From an uncultured Lachnospiraceae bacterium (GTDB lineage: Bacteria > Bacillota > Clostridia > Lachnospirales > Lachnospiraceae): a stretch of DNA of 46,016 nucleotides. Every line of letters starts with the position of its first letter. Within the stretch, counting starts at the first letter, position 1. The position numbers and the translations under genes are program-made. The notes beneath the pieces are model-generated. The model made no database searches. It saw only the letters and a program-made list of their open reading frames with translations, and was not told where the DNA came from. The stretch is from NCBI GenBank assembly GCA_947626775.1, contig CANQTL010000027.1, forward strand, positions 1 to 46,016, written 5' to 3'. Shown piece after piece: positions 32,462-41,058 of this stretch.

Positions 32462-33004
32462 ATGACAAACGGCATCAGCAGCCCCTACGACAACTACACA
32501 GCCGGCAGAATGCCGGAGGGCTATACCGGCAGCGCAGAATACGGAACATCCGGCGTCCGCACAGGCGGAGAGTCCGCAGAAAAACCAGAGATCATCCGCA
32601 ATCCCGGCGAGTCCACAAGAAAGCTGGCCGGGCGCAAGTCCTCTCCCGCGGAGTGCGAGACATGCAAAAACCGCAAATATCAGGACGGCTCCGACGAGAA
32701 CGTCTCCTTCAAATCTGCGGCGCACATCGATCCGAACGCGGCGGCGGCGCGCGTGCGCAGCCACGAGCAGGAACATGTGAACAACGCGTACAAGAAAGCG
32801 GCGCAGAACAACGGCGAGGTAGTCTCCTGCAGCGTGGCAATCCACACGGCGGTCTGCCCCGAGTGCGGGCGCACCTATGTGTCCGGCGGAACGACCTCCA
32901 CGCAGATCCGCTACTTCAACGAGAGCAATCCTTACCAGAAGGATATGAAAGCCGCCGACGCGGCTTCCAAATACCGCGGCATGAATCTGGACGCCAGATT
33001 TTGA
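32462..33004 (+). CDS. Putative metalloprotease, SprA-related type
   Basis: This 180-residue protein is Ser/Gly-rich at the N terminus, with CETCKNRKYQ, then RVRSHEQEHVNNAY whose HEQEH resembles an HExxH zinc motif. CPECGRTYVSGG and YFNESNPYQKDM follow. The pattern recalls the SprA-related putative metalloprotease family (PF12118) found in many Lachnospiraceae. GGAG six bases before ATG at 32462 favours that start over ATG 32450. It is a lone plus-strand gene with its own structured leader and terminator. The substrate is unknown. Confidence 0.75.
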   Translation: MTNGISSPYDNYTAGRMPEGYTGSAEYGTSGVRTGGESAEKPEIIRNPGESTRKLAGRKSSPAECETCKNRKYQDGSDENVSFKSAAHIDPNAAAARVRSHEQEHVNNAYKKAAQNNGEVVSCSVAIHTAVCPECGRTYVSGGTTSTQIRYFNESNPYQKDMKAADAASKYRGMNLDARF

Positions 33005-33052
33005 CCGCGGCGGACAAAACACACCGTGAATCACAGACGGCACAGGAACGTA

Positions 33053-33083
33053 AAAGTCAGGCTCCGAAAAGCCTGACTTTTTG
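33053..33083 (+). terminator. Intrinsic terminator of the putative metalloprotease gene
   Basis: AAAGTCAGGCT and AGCCTGACTTT form an 11-bp stem with a 6-base loop and a T5 run on the plus strand, 49 bases past the stop codon. Confidence 0.9.
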
Positions 33084-33104
33084 TATGCCCATGCATTTTG
33101 TTCT

Positions 33105-34212
33105 TTAACCGGCGTTGATCCAGCGCAGATAAGCATTGATAAAGGGGTCAAGTTCCCCGTCCAGCACGGCGTTCACATTGCCGCTCTCCTCCTCCGTCCT
33201 GTGATCCTTCACCATCGTGTAGGGCTGCAGGACATAGGAACGAATCTGACTGCCCCAGCCGATCTCTTTCACATCGCCTCGGATACCGGAAAGTTTCTCG
33301 GCATTCTCCTCCTGTCGGAGCATGTACAGCTTCGCCTTTAACATCTGCATCGCCTTGTCCTTGTTCTGGAACTGGCTGCGCTCGTTCTGGCACGTCACCA
33401 CGATACCCGTCGGGAAATGGGTGATGCGGATCGCCGAGGACGTCTTGTTGATGTGCTGGCCGCCTGCGCCGCTGCTTCGATAGGTATCGATGCGGATGTC
33501 CTCATCCCGTATCTCCACGTCCAGATCTTCTTCGATATCCGGCATCACGTCCAGGGACACGAAGGAAGTCTGTCTCTTGCCCTGCGCGTTAAAGGGTGAA
33601 ATGCGCACAAGCCGGTGCACGCCCTTCTCCGATTTCAGATAGCCATAGGCGTTCTCGCCGTTGATCTGAAACGTCACCGACTTGATTCCCGCCTCGTCGC
33701 CGTCCAGGTAATCGATCACATCGATCGTAAAACCTTTGCGCTCCGCCCATCTGGTGTACATGCGGTACAGCATGGCGCACCAGTCGCAGCTCTCCGTGCC
33801 GCCCGCGCCCGCGTTCAGCTTCAAAATCGCATTGTTCTTGTCATACTCGCCCGACAGAAGCGTGCTGATACGGATATTTTCGAAGGTTTGTTTGAACTCT
33901 CTGAGTTCCTCCTCGATATCCGGTATAATGGCCGGATCATTGTCCTCGTATCCCATCTCGATCAGCGTCATGATATCGTCATACTGCTGGCTGAGGGCAT
34001 TCATCGTATCCACTGTGTCCTTCAGGCTCTTGGACTCCCGCATCTTCTGGTTAGACTTCTCAGGGTCGTCCCAGAAGCCCGGCGCCTGCATTTCCATCTC
34101 CAGTTCTTCAATCCGCTTCGACTTATTTGCTAAGTCAAAGTGAATCCCTCACTTCCGCTAATGGCGTTTCATAAGCCTGTAACTCAGACTTCATGTTATC
34201 CAGTTCTACCAC
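33105..34212 (-). CDS. prfB: Peptide chain release factor 2 with programmed +1 frameshift
   Basis: RF2 reads UGA and UAA stops. The main frame (33105-34136) holds the tripeptide-type SPF (RISPFNAQGKR) and the catalytic GGQ in GAGGQHINKTSSA. It begins inside the protein. A 25-codon first frame from GTG at 34212 (AAGGTG seven bases upstream) ends CTT-TGA-C at 34135-34140. After skipping one base the reading continues GAC TTA GCA into the main frame. An AGGG just before the slip site can act as the internal ribosome-binding signal. The total is about 368 residues, normal for RF2. The frameshift is the known self-regulation. Confidence 0.95.
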
Positions 34213-34280
34213 TTAACGTCACCTTCTTTCATTTTTATTTATATATCTGCTGCAGTGGTATGGTGAAATTCTTACAGTAT

Positions 34281-36845
34281 TTATCTCTTACCGCAGCAGT
34301 TCTTATACTTCTTGCCGCTCCCGCAGGGGCACGGATCGTTGGGGTACACTTTTGCCTCCATGCGCTTCACCGGCCCTTTCTGGACGGTATCGTCCTTGTT
34401 CGTGCCGGTAACCTTCGCCACCTGTTCGCGCTCTACCTTCTGTTCGATGCGGACACGGAACAGCAGACGCACCGTCTCCTCTTTGATATTCTGGGTCATG
34501 TCGTCGAACATCTCATACCCGTTCAGCTTGTATTCCACCAGCGGGTCTTTCTGTCCGTATGCCTGCAGACCCGCGCCCTGCCTGAGTTGATCCATATCGT
34601 CGATGTGATCCATCCACTTTCTGTCGATGACCTTTAAGAGAATGACGCGCTCGATCTCGCGGATCGCCTCCGGCTCGGGGAACTCCGCCTCCTTGCTCTC
34701 GTAGAGCTTGACGGCCTCTTCCTTGAGCTGCTGCTTTAAGCTGTTCTTCCTGGGCTTCAGCACCCGCGTACTCTTTAACGGCTGCAGCGGGATAATCGGC
34801 AAAAGCAGGGTATTCAGTTCATTGTAATCCCAATCCTCGAAGTCGCTGTCGTCGCCGATACAGGTGTCCACACAGTTCTCCGTGATGTCCGTGATCATCT
34901 TGTAGATCGCGTCGCGCATACTCTCGCCGTTTAAGACGCGCCGCCTCTCCTCGTAGATAATCTCTCTCTGCTCATTCATGACCTGGTCGTACTCGAGCAG
35001 ATTCTTCCGGATGCCGAAATTGTTGTTCTCGATCTTCTTCTGTGCCGACTCGATGGCTTTCGTCAGCGCGCTGTGCTCGATCTCCTGACCCTCCGGAATG
35101 CCGAGGGCGTTGAACATGGCGATCATCCTGTCGGAGCCGAACAGACGCATCAGATCGTCCTCCAGCGAGATATAGAACTTGGACTCGCCCGGATCGCCCT
35201 GACGGCCCGAACGACCGCGCAGCTGATTGTCGATACGTCTGGACTCATGACGCTCCGTGCCGACAATCATCAATCCGCCGGCGGCTCTCGCCTCCTCGTC
35301 CAACTTGATATCCGTGCCTCGGCCCGCCATGTTGGTGGCGATCGTCACCGCCCCGTGGATACCGGCGTCCGCCACGATCTCCGCCTCCATCTCGTGGAAC
35401 TTCGCGTTCAGGACCTTGTGCTCGATGCCGTTCTTCTTGAGCAGTCCGCTGAGTTCCTCGGAAGCGTCGATGTTGATCGTGCCGACCAGCACGGGCTGTC
35501 CCTTGGCGTGCGCCGCCTTGACGGCCTCCACGATCGCATGCAGCTTCTCCCGCTTCGTCTTATACACGGCGTCCTGTCTGTCGACACGCGCGATCGGCAG
35601 ATTGGTGGGAATCTCCACCACGTCCATACCGTAGATGTCGCGGAATTCTTTTTCCTCCGTCAGCGCCGTACCGGTCATGCCGGCCTTTTTCTCAAATTTA
35701 TTGAAGAAATTCTGAAACGTGATGGTGGCGAGCGTCTTGCTCTCGCGCTTCACCTTCACGTGCTCTTTCGCCTCGATCGCCTGGTGCAGGCCGTCGGAGT
35801 AGCGGCGTCCCGGCATGATACGACCGGTAAACTCATCGACGATCAGCACCTGATCGTCCTTCACCACATAATCCTGATCGCGGAACATCAGATTGTGCGC
35901 CCTGAGGGCCAGAATAATGTTGTGCTGAATCTCCAGATTCTCCGGATCCGCCAGATTGTCAATTTGAAAGAAGCGCTCCACCTTGGCGACGCCCTGCGCG
36001 GTCAGGTTCACGACTTTATCCTTCTCATTCACGATGAAGTCGCCCGTCTCCTCCCGCTCCACGCCCATGATGGCGTCCATCTTGGAGAGTTCTTCCATGT
36101 CCTCGCCGCGGGTCAGCTGTCTCGCCAGGATATCGCAGGCCTCATACAGCTTCGTGGACTTGCCGCTCTGTCCCGATATGATGAGCGGGGTGCGCGCCTC
36201 GTCGATCAGCACGGAGTCCACCTCGTCGATGATGGCGTAGTGGAGATCCCTGAGCACGAGCTGCTCCTTATAGATGACCATGTTGTCCCGCAGATAGTCG
36301 AAGCCGAGTTCATTGTTCGTCACATAGGTGATATCGCAGTTGTAGGCCTCTCTTCTCTCGTCGGACTTCATATCGTTCAGAACGACGCCTACCTTCAGTC
36401 CCAGGAACTCATGCACCTGCCCCATCCACTCCGCGTCGCGCTTCGCCAGATAATCGTTGACGGTAACGACATGAACGCCCTTGCCCTCCAGCGCATTCAG
36501 ATACGCCGGCAGCAGACAGGTCTGCGTCTTGCCCTCGCCGGTCTTCATCTCGGCGATGCGTCCCTGATGCAGGATGATGCCGCCCATCAGCTGCACGCGG
36601 TAGTGTTCCGTCTTGAGCACCCGCCGCGCCGCTTCTCTGACTACGGCGTACGCCTCCGGCAGCAGATCGTCCAGAGTCTCCCCTTCGGTCAGTCTTTTCT
36701 TGAACTCTTTCGTCTTGTCACGGAGCTGTTCGTCCGACAGTTCCATCATCGCCGGGCGCAGATCTTCTATTTTCTTCACCAGTCCTTCGATGCGCTTCAG
36801 CTCTCTCTCGCTGTGCGTACCGAACACTTTCTGTACCAAACCCAT
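34281..36845 (-). CDS. secA: Preprotein translocase ATPase SecA
   Basis: SecA is the motor that pushes preproteins through SecYEG. The protein (about 854 residues) has Walker [30 protein letters not shown], the crosslinking domain, helicase motif [16 protein letters not shown] and [10 protein letters not shown]. The C-terminal zinc-binding tail is [22 protein letters not shown] six bases before the ATG of MGLVQKVFG sets the start, eight codons inside the longest frame. prfB follows after 68 bases, a common order in Firmicutes. Confidence 0.97.
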   Translation of the reverse strand: MGLVQKVFGTHSERELKRIEGLVKKIEDLRPAMMELSDEQLRDKTKEFKKRLTEGETLDDLLPEAYAVVREAARRVLKTEHYRVQLMGGIILHQGRIAEMKTGEGKTQTCLLPAYLNALEGKGVHVVTVNDYLAKRDAEWMGQVHEFLGLKVGVVLNDMKSDERREAYNCDITYVTNNELGFDYLRDNMVIYKEQLVLRDLHYAIIDEVDSVLIDEARTPLIISGQSGKSTKLYEACDILARQLTRGEDMEELSKMDAIMGVEREETGDFIVNEKDKVVNLTAQGVAKVERFFQIDNLADPENLEIQHNIILALRAHNLMFRDQDYVVKDDQVLIVDEFTGRIMPGRRYSDGLHQAIEAKEHVKVKRESKTLATITFQNFFNKFEKKAGMTGTALTEEKEFRDIYGMDVVEIPTNLPIARVDRQDAVYKTKREKLHAIVEAVKAAHAKGQPVLVGTINIDASEELSGLLKKNGIEHKVLNAKFHEMEAEIVADAGIHGAVTIATNMAGRGTDIKLDEEARAAGGLMIVGTERHESRRIDNQLRGRSGRQGDPGESKFYISLEDDLMRLFGSDRMIAMFNALGIPEGQEIEHSALTKAIESAQKKIENNNFGIRKNLLEYDQVMNEQREIIYEERRRVLNGESMRDAIYKMITDITENCVDTCIGDDSDFEDWDYNELNTLLLPIIPLQPLKSTRVLKPRKNSLKQQLKEEAVKLYESKEAEFPEPEAIREIERVILLKVIDRKWMDHIDDMDQLRQGAGLQAYGQKDPLVEYKLNGYEMFDDMTQNIKEETVRLLFRVRIEQKVEREQVAKVTGTNKDDTVQKGPVKRMEAKVYPNDPCPCGSGKKYKNCCGKR

Positions 36846-36886
36846 GTCAGTCTCCATTCCGTGTACCAAATCTATACACGCATTCT

Positions 36887-36915
36887 ATTGTAACAGACTT
36901 ATCCCTCAAATTCAA
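36887..36915 (-). promoter_or_regulatory. secA promoter
   Basis: On the minus strand TTGAAT (36910-36915), a 17-base spacer and TACAAT (36887-36892) lie about 40 bases upstream of the secA start. Confidence 0.75.
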
Positions 36916-36929
36916 CCGTCACGAACCAT

Positions 36930-36958
36930 TTGCTTTTTGGGCGCGGAAGTGTTACCAT
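36930..36958 (+). promoter_or_regulatory. Possible ptb-buk promoter
   Basis: TTGCTT (36930-36935), a 17-base spacer and TACCAT (36953-36958) lie 64 bases upstream of ptb and diverge from the secA promoter. The -10 matches consensus only partly. Confidence 0.5.
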
Positions 36959-37021
36959 TTGAAAAGAAAAGAAAATGCAAAGCGAAGTGTTGTAAGAATG
37001 CACTTTGGAATGGAGGACAAA

Positions 37022-37942
37022 ATGAGCAAGAGTTTTGACGACCTGTTATCGAAGGTGTCCGAGTGCAGCGTGAAAAAAGTAGCCGTGGCCGTGGCGCAGG
37101 ACAGCGCCGTACTGGAAGCGGTCGCAGCCGCCAAAAAGCGCAATATCGCCGAGGCGATCCTGGTTGGCGATGCGGACAAAATCAGGGAAGTGGCCGCTGC
37201 CGACAATGTGGACGTGGGCGGTTTCGAAATCATCGACGAGAAAGACAACTATACAGCGGCTCTGAAAGCCGTGGAGCTGGTGCACACCGGCAAAGCCGAT
37301 ATGTACATGAAGGGACTGATCGATACCAAATCGTTCTTAAAGAGCGTGCTGGACAAGGAAGTCGGACTCAGAACCGGCAAGACCCTGTCTCATGTGTGCG
37401 TATTCGAGATCGAGGGAATCGATCATCTGCTGTTTCTGTCCGACGTGGCGTTCATGACCTATCCCACGCTGGAAGATAAGGTACATATCATTGAGAATAC
37501 CGTGGAAATCTGCCACGCCTGCGGCATCCCGAATCCCAAGGTGGCGCCCCTCGCAGCGGTCGAGGTGGTCAATCCCAAGATGCCCGTCACCGTGGAGGCG
37601 GACGAACTGACCAAAATGTGCGCGGAGGGCAAAATCACCGGCTGCGTAGTAGACGGCCCGCTCTCCCTGGACCTCGCCATCGATCCGGAGGCCGCCAAGC
37701 ACAAGGGCGCGGAGGGCCGGAAGATCGTGGGCGACGCGGACGTGCTGCTCTTCCCTGACATCCACGCCGGCAACCTGGTCTACAAGTGTCTCGTACATAC
37801 GGCCAAAGTCAAGAACGGCAACATTCTGACCGGCACGAAGGCTCCGGTTATCCTGACCTCCCGCTCCGACGACTTCGAGACGAAGGTCAATTCCATCGCC
37901 CTCGGCGCTGTCGTCGCGGAAGCGATGTCCAAAATGAACTGA
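37022..37942 (+). CDS. ptb: Phosphate butyryltransferase
   Basis: The enzyme converts butyryl-CoA and phosphate to butyryl phosphate, the first of two steps to butyrate and ATP. The 306-residue protein is of the Pta/Ptb family, with VVDGPLSLDLAID, LFPDIHAGNLVYK and APVILTSRSDD. GGAGG five bases before ATG sets the start. The next gene, buk, begins 15 bases downstream, which strongly favours the butyrate rather than acetate assignment; related acyl-CoA substrates remain possible. Confidence 0.92.
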   Translation: MSKSFDDLLSKVSECSVKKVAVAVAQDSAVLEAVAAAKKRNIAEAILVGDADKIREVAAADNVDVGGFEIIDEKDNYTAALKAVELVHTGKADMYMKGLIDTKSFLKSVLDKEVGLRTGKTLSHVCVFEIEGIDHLLFLSDVAFMTYPTLEDKVHIIENTVEICHACGIPNPKVAPLAAVEVVNPKMPVTVEADELTKMCAEGKITGCVVDGPLSLDLAIDPEAAKHKGAEGRKIVGDADVLLFPDIHAGNLVYKCLVHTAKVKNGNILTGTKAPVILTSRSDDFETKVNSIALGAVVAEAMSKMN

Positions 37943-37957
37943 TAGGGGGTACGTATC

Positions 37958-39025
37958 ATGGCAGTCAAAAGTTTAATCATCAATCCCGGTTCCACCTCTA
38001 CGAAAATAGGCGTATTCGAGGATGAAACTCTCTTATTTGAGGAGACTCTGCGCCACTCGACGGAGGAGATCGGAAAATACGCGTCCATCGTGGACCAGAA
38101 GGATTTCCGCAAGGAAATCATCGTCAGTCTGTTAAAAGAAAAGAATTTTGACATCCATTCCTTAAATATGGTCGTAGGCCGCGGCGGCATGTTAAAACCC
38201 ATTCCCGGCGGTACCTACGAAGTCAGCGACGAACTGCTGAACGATCTGAAAATCGGCAGACAGGGGCAGCACGCCTCCAACCTGGGCGGCATCCTCGCCA
38301 GAGAGATCGCGGATTCCATTGGCGTTCCTTCCTACATCGTGGATCCTGTCGTAGTGGACGAACTGGAACCGATTTCCCGCTATTCCGGCGTGCCCGAGCT
38401 GCCCCGGACCAGCGTATTCCACGCGCTGAACCAGAAGGCGGTAGCCAAGCGTTACGCCAAGGAAAACGGCAAAGATTACAATAGCCTGAATCTGATCGTA
38501 GTGCACATGGGCGGCGGCGTATCCGTAGGCGCCCACAGAAAAGGCAAGGTTGTGGATGTCTTCAACGCCCTCGACGGCGACGGCGCTTTCTCTCCCGAGA
38601 GAGCCGGCGCGGTTCCCAGCGGCGCGCTGATTAAGCTGTGTTTCTCCGGCCAGTATACCGAGAAGGAAGTCTACAAGAAGGTAGTCGGCGGCGGCGGCTT
38701 CAACGCATACTGCGGCACCAACGATATGCGCGACGTGGACAAGATGGCAGAGAACGGCGACGCCAGGGCAAAGGAAGTGCGCGACGCCTTCATCAGACAG
38801 GTCGCCAAGGACATTGGCTCTATGGCCTGCGTTCTGGAAGGCAGAGTGGATCAGATCGTCGTTACCGGCGGTATCGCCTACGACAAGTTCGTGGTGGACG
38901 GACTGAAAGCCCAGGCCGGCTGGATCGCCCCCATGACCGTCTATCCCGGGGAAGACGAACTGCTCGCTCTGGTACAGGGCGGCCTTCGCGTACTGAACGG
39001 GGAAGAGAAGGCGATGACCTACTGA
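37958..39025 (+). CDS. buk: Butyrate kinase
   Basis: The enzyme makes ATP and butyrate from butyryl phosphate. The protein (355 residues) is of the acetate/butyrate kinase fold, with [15 protein letters not shown] at the N terminus, [28 protein letters not shown] and VTGGIAYD. The length matches Buk rather than AckA (about 400). It follows ptb after 15 bases and shares its terminator. Confidence 0.95.
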   Translation: MAVKSLIINPGSTSTKIGVFEDETLLFEETLRHSTEEIGKYASIVDQKDFRKEIIVSLLKEKNFDIHSLNMVVGRGGMLKPIPGGTYEVSDELLNDLKIGRQGQHASNLGGILAREIADSIGVPSYIVDPVVVDELEPISRYSGVPELPRTSVFHALNQKAVAKRYAKENGKDYNSLNLIVVHMGGGVSVGAHRKGKVVDVFNALDGDGAFSPERAGAVPSGALIKLCFSGQYTEKEVYKKVVGGGGFNAYCGTNDMRDVDKMAENGDARAKEVRDAFIRQVAKDIGSMACVLEGRVDQIVVTGGIAYDKFVVDGLKAQAGWIAPMTVYPGEDELLALVQGGLRVLNGEEKAMTY

Positions 39026-39052
39026 TACGGTACTGTTTCAGACAAAACATGA

Positions 39053-39092
39053 CGGCGCAAAATAGTTTTCTCAATCTATTTTGCGCCGCCTT
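39053..39092 (+). terminator. Terminator between buk and the convergent purine gene
   Basis: CGGCGCAAAATAG and CTATTTTGCGCCG form a 13-bp perfect stem with a 10-base loop and a T-rich tail on the plus strand. The A-rich left flank may allow some function for the opposite strand too. Confidence 0.85.
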
Positions 39093-39123
39093 TATTTCCC
39101 TGTAAAAACCGTCTCAGCCCATC

Positions 39124-40305
39124 CTAGTGATGGAACAGCCGGATTCCCGTAAAGCACATGGTCATGCCGTACTTGTCGCATGTCTCAATGACGTTGTCGT
39201 CGCGGACCGAACCGCCCGGCTGCGCCACATATTTTACGCCGCTTCTGTGCGCGCGCTCGATGTTGTCGCCGAAGGGGAAGAAAGCGTCGGAACCGAGCGA
39301 TACGCCGCTCATCTGATCAAGCCACGCCCGTTTCTCTTCTGCCGTGAACACTTCCGGTTTTTCCTTAAAGATCTTCTGCCATGCACCCTCGGCGAGCACG
39401 TCCATATAGTCCTCCCCGATATATAGGTCGATGGCGTTATCTCTGTCGGCGCGGCCGACGCCATCCGCGAACTGCAGATCCAGCACCCTGGGAGACTGCC
39501 GCAGAAACCAGTTGTCCGCCTTGGAACCCGCCAGCCTGGTACAGTGGATGCGGGACTGCTGCCCCGCGCCGATGCCGATGGCCTGTCCGCCCTTCACATA
39601 GCAGACGGAATTGGATTGCGTATATTTTAAGGTAATCATGGAGATCGCGAGATCGATCTTCGCCTGTTCGGGCAGATCCCTGCTCTTCGTCACGATATTG
39701 TCAAAGAACGCGCCGTCGATCTTCAGTTCGTTCCTGCCCTGCTCGAAGCTGACGCCGTACACCTGTTTGACCTCGATAGGCGCAGGCACATAGTCCTCGT
39801 CGATCTCAATCACGTTGTAGGCGCCTTTTTTCTTGGCCTTCAGGATCTCCAGCGCCTCCGGCTCGTAGCCCGGCGCGATCACGCCGTCCGATACTTCCCG
39901 CTTGATAATCCTGGCGGTCGCCGTGTCACAGACGTCGGAGAGCGAGATGAAATCCCCGAAGGAACTCATTCTGTCCGCCCCTCTCGCCCGCGCATAGGCG
40001 TTGGCCAGAGGCGTGAACTCCATATCCATATCATCCACCCAGTAAATCTTCCGCTCCACTTCAGACAGCGGAAGACCTACCGCCGCCCCGGCAGGGGAAA
40101 CATGCTTAAAGGACGCCGCCGCCGGCAGTCCCGTCGCCTTTTTCAGTTCTCTCACCAGCTGCCAGCCATTGAAGGCGTCCAGAAAATTGATATAGCCCGG
40201 CCTGCCGTTCAGCACCTTAATCGGCAGATCACTGCCGTCCGCCATGTAGATGCGGGACGGCTTCTGATTCGGGTTGCACCCGTATTTCAATTCCAGTTCA
40301 GTCAT
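39124..40305 (-). CDS. AICAR transformylase, single-domain (purH-like)
   Basis: The enzyme formylates AICAR to FAICAR in purine synthesis. The 393-residue protein has only the transformylase part of PurH, with the catalytic Lys-His in SFKHVSPAGAAVG, SNSVCYVKGGQAIGIGAGQQSR and SDAFFPFGDNIE. The IMP cyclohydrolase domain of ordinary PurH (about 510 residues) is absent. That step is supplied by the preceding gene, a PurO-type enzyme, 15 bases upstream. It is the last gene of the purine operon. Confidence 0.93.
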   Translation of the reverse strand: MTELELKYGCNPNQKPSRIYMADGSDLPIKVLNGRPGYINFLDAFNGWQLVRELKKATGLPAAASFKHVSPAGAAVGLPLSEVERKIYWVDDMDMEFTPLANAYARARGADRMSSFGDFISLSDVCDTATARIIKREVSDGVIAPGYEPEALEILKAKKKGAYNVIEIDEDYVPAPIEVKQVYGVSFEQGRNELKIDGAFFDNIVTKSRDLPEQAKIDLAISMITLKYTQSNSVCYVKGGQAIGIGAGQQSRIHCTRLAGSKADNWFLRQSPRVLDLQFADGVGRADRDNAIDLYIGEDYMDVLAEGAWQKIFKEKPEVFTAEEKRAWLDQMSGVSLGSDAFFPFGDNIERAHRSGVKYVAQPGGSVRDDNVIETCDKYGMTMCFTGIRLFHH

Positions 40306-40320
40306 ACTTCTCCTCCGTAT

Positions 40321-41034
40321 TTATTGATTCTTATTGACAATACGCGTCTCATACTTCCCGCCTGCGATCTCGATATAGCGCACGAACAGCGACACCTTGT
40401 TCTCCGCGTTGAGATTGTCCCACATCATCTGCGTGAACGCGTCGATATCGTTCTCCATGCCGACCGGGACGGGCTCGCCCTCAAAACTTGGAAGCGGATT
40501 GCCGTCGCCGATATAGGTATGGATAAAATGACCCTCGCCGGCGCAGGGATTCTCGTAGGCATAGGTAAATCTCTGGCAGGAATCGGGATTTCCATGATTG
40601 CTCTTCAGGATGGAGAGCGCATAGTTGTAACCGCCGTTCTCCACATGCATGATGCCGGAGATACGGGGCGTATAGTTGGGCGCGTCCGGTTCAAACTTCC
40701 TTGTGCGCAGCGCCTGCTCAAAGGTTTGCTGCCTGTCCATCAGTTCATAGATCGTGTCGGTCTGATCGCCGTTTGTCACGATAGTCTTGTTGCCGAGCAC
40801 TCTGACCGGCGCATAGATCACCAGGCTGGGATCCTCCAGCTTCGCGGGATCAAACGCCTGCGTGCGGATGCCGGAGCCGTCCTCCACGAAAATACGGTTG
40901 CGGCTGTTTACGCTTCTTCCCATGATAAAATAAGCCGCGACGGCATATCGGCCGTCAGGTGATTTGCCGAGCACAATCCCCCTGCCCGGGTAGCTGTTGC
41001 TTGCAAGTTCTTTTGCCAAAGATCGTTTTTCCAT
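40321..41034 (-). CDS. IMP cyclohydrolase, PurO type
   Basis: The enzyme closes the ring of FAICAR to give IMP. The 237-residue protein matches the PurO-like family (PF07826) first known from archaea, with NSYPGRGIVLGKSPDGR, VYAPVRVLGNKT-like and YAYENPCAGEGHFIHTY segments. It replaces the N-terminal domain of bifunctional PurH. GGAGG eight bases before the ATG of MEKRSLAK sets the start. It lies 24 bases after the GGDEF/EAL gene. Confidence 0.9.
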   Translation of the reverse strand: MEKRSLAKELASNSYPGRGIVLGKSPDGRYAVAAYFIMGRSVNSRNRIFVEDGSGIRTQAFDPAKLEDPSLVIYAPVRVLGNKTIVTNGDQTDTIYELMDRQQTFEQALRTRKFEPDAPNYTPRISGIMHVENGGYNYALSILKSNHGNPDSCQRFTYAYENPCAGEGHFIHTYIGDGNPLPSFEGEPVPVGMENDIDAFTQMMWDNLNAENKVSLFVRYIEIAGGKYETRIVNKNQ

Positions 41035-41058
41035 AATTTCTTCCTCCATCCGAAATGT

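Noticed and set aside
35073..36893. Plus-strand frame of 606 codons over secA
   Set aside because: Antisense to an intact secA; caused by low stop-codon density in GC-rich coding DNA.
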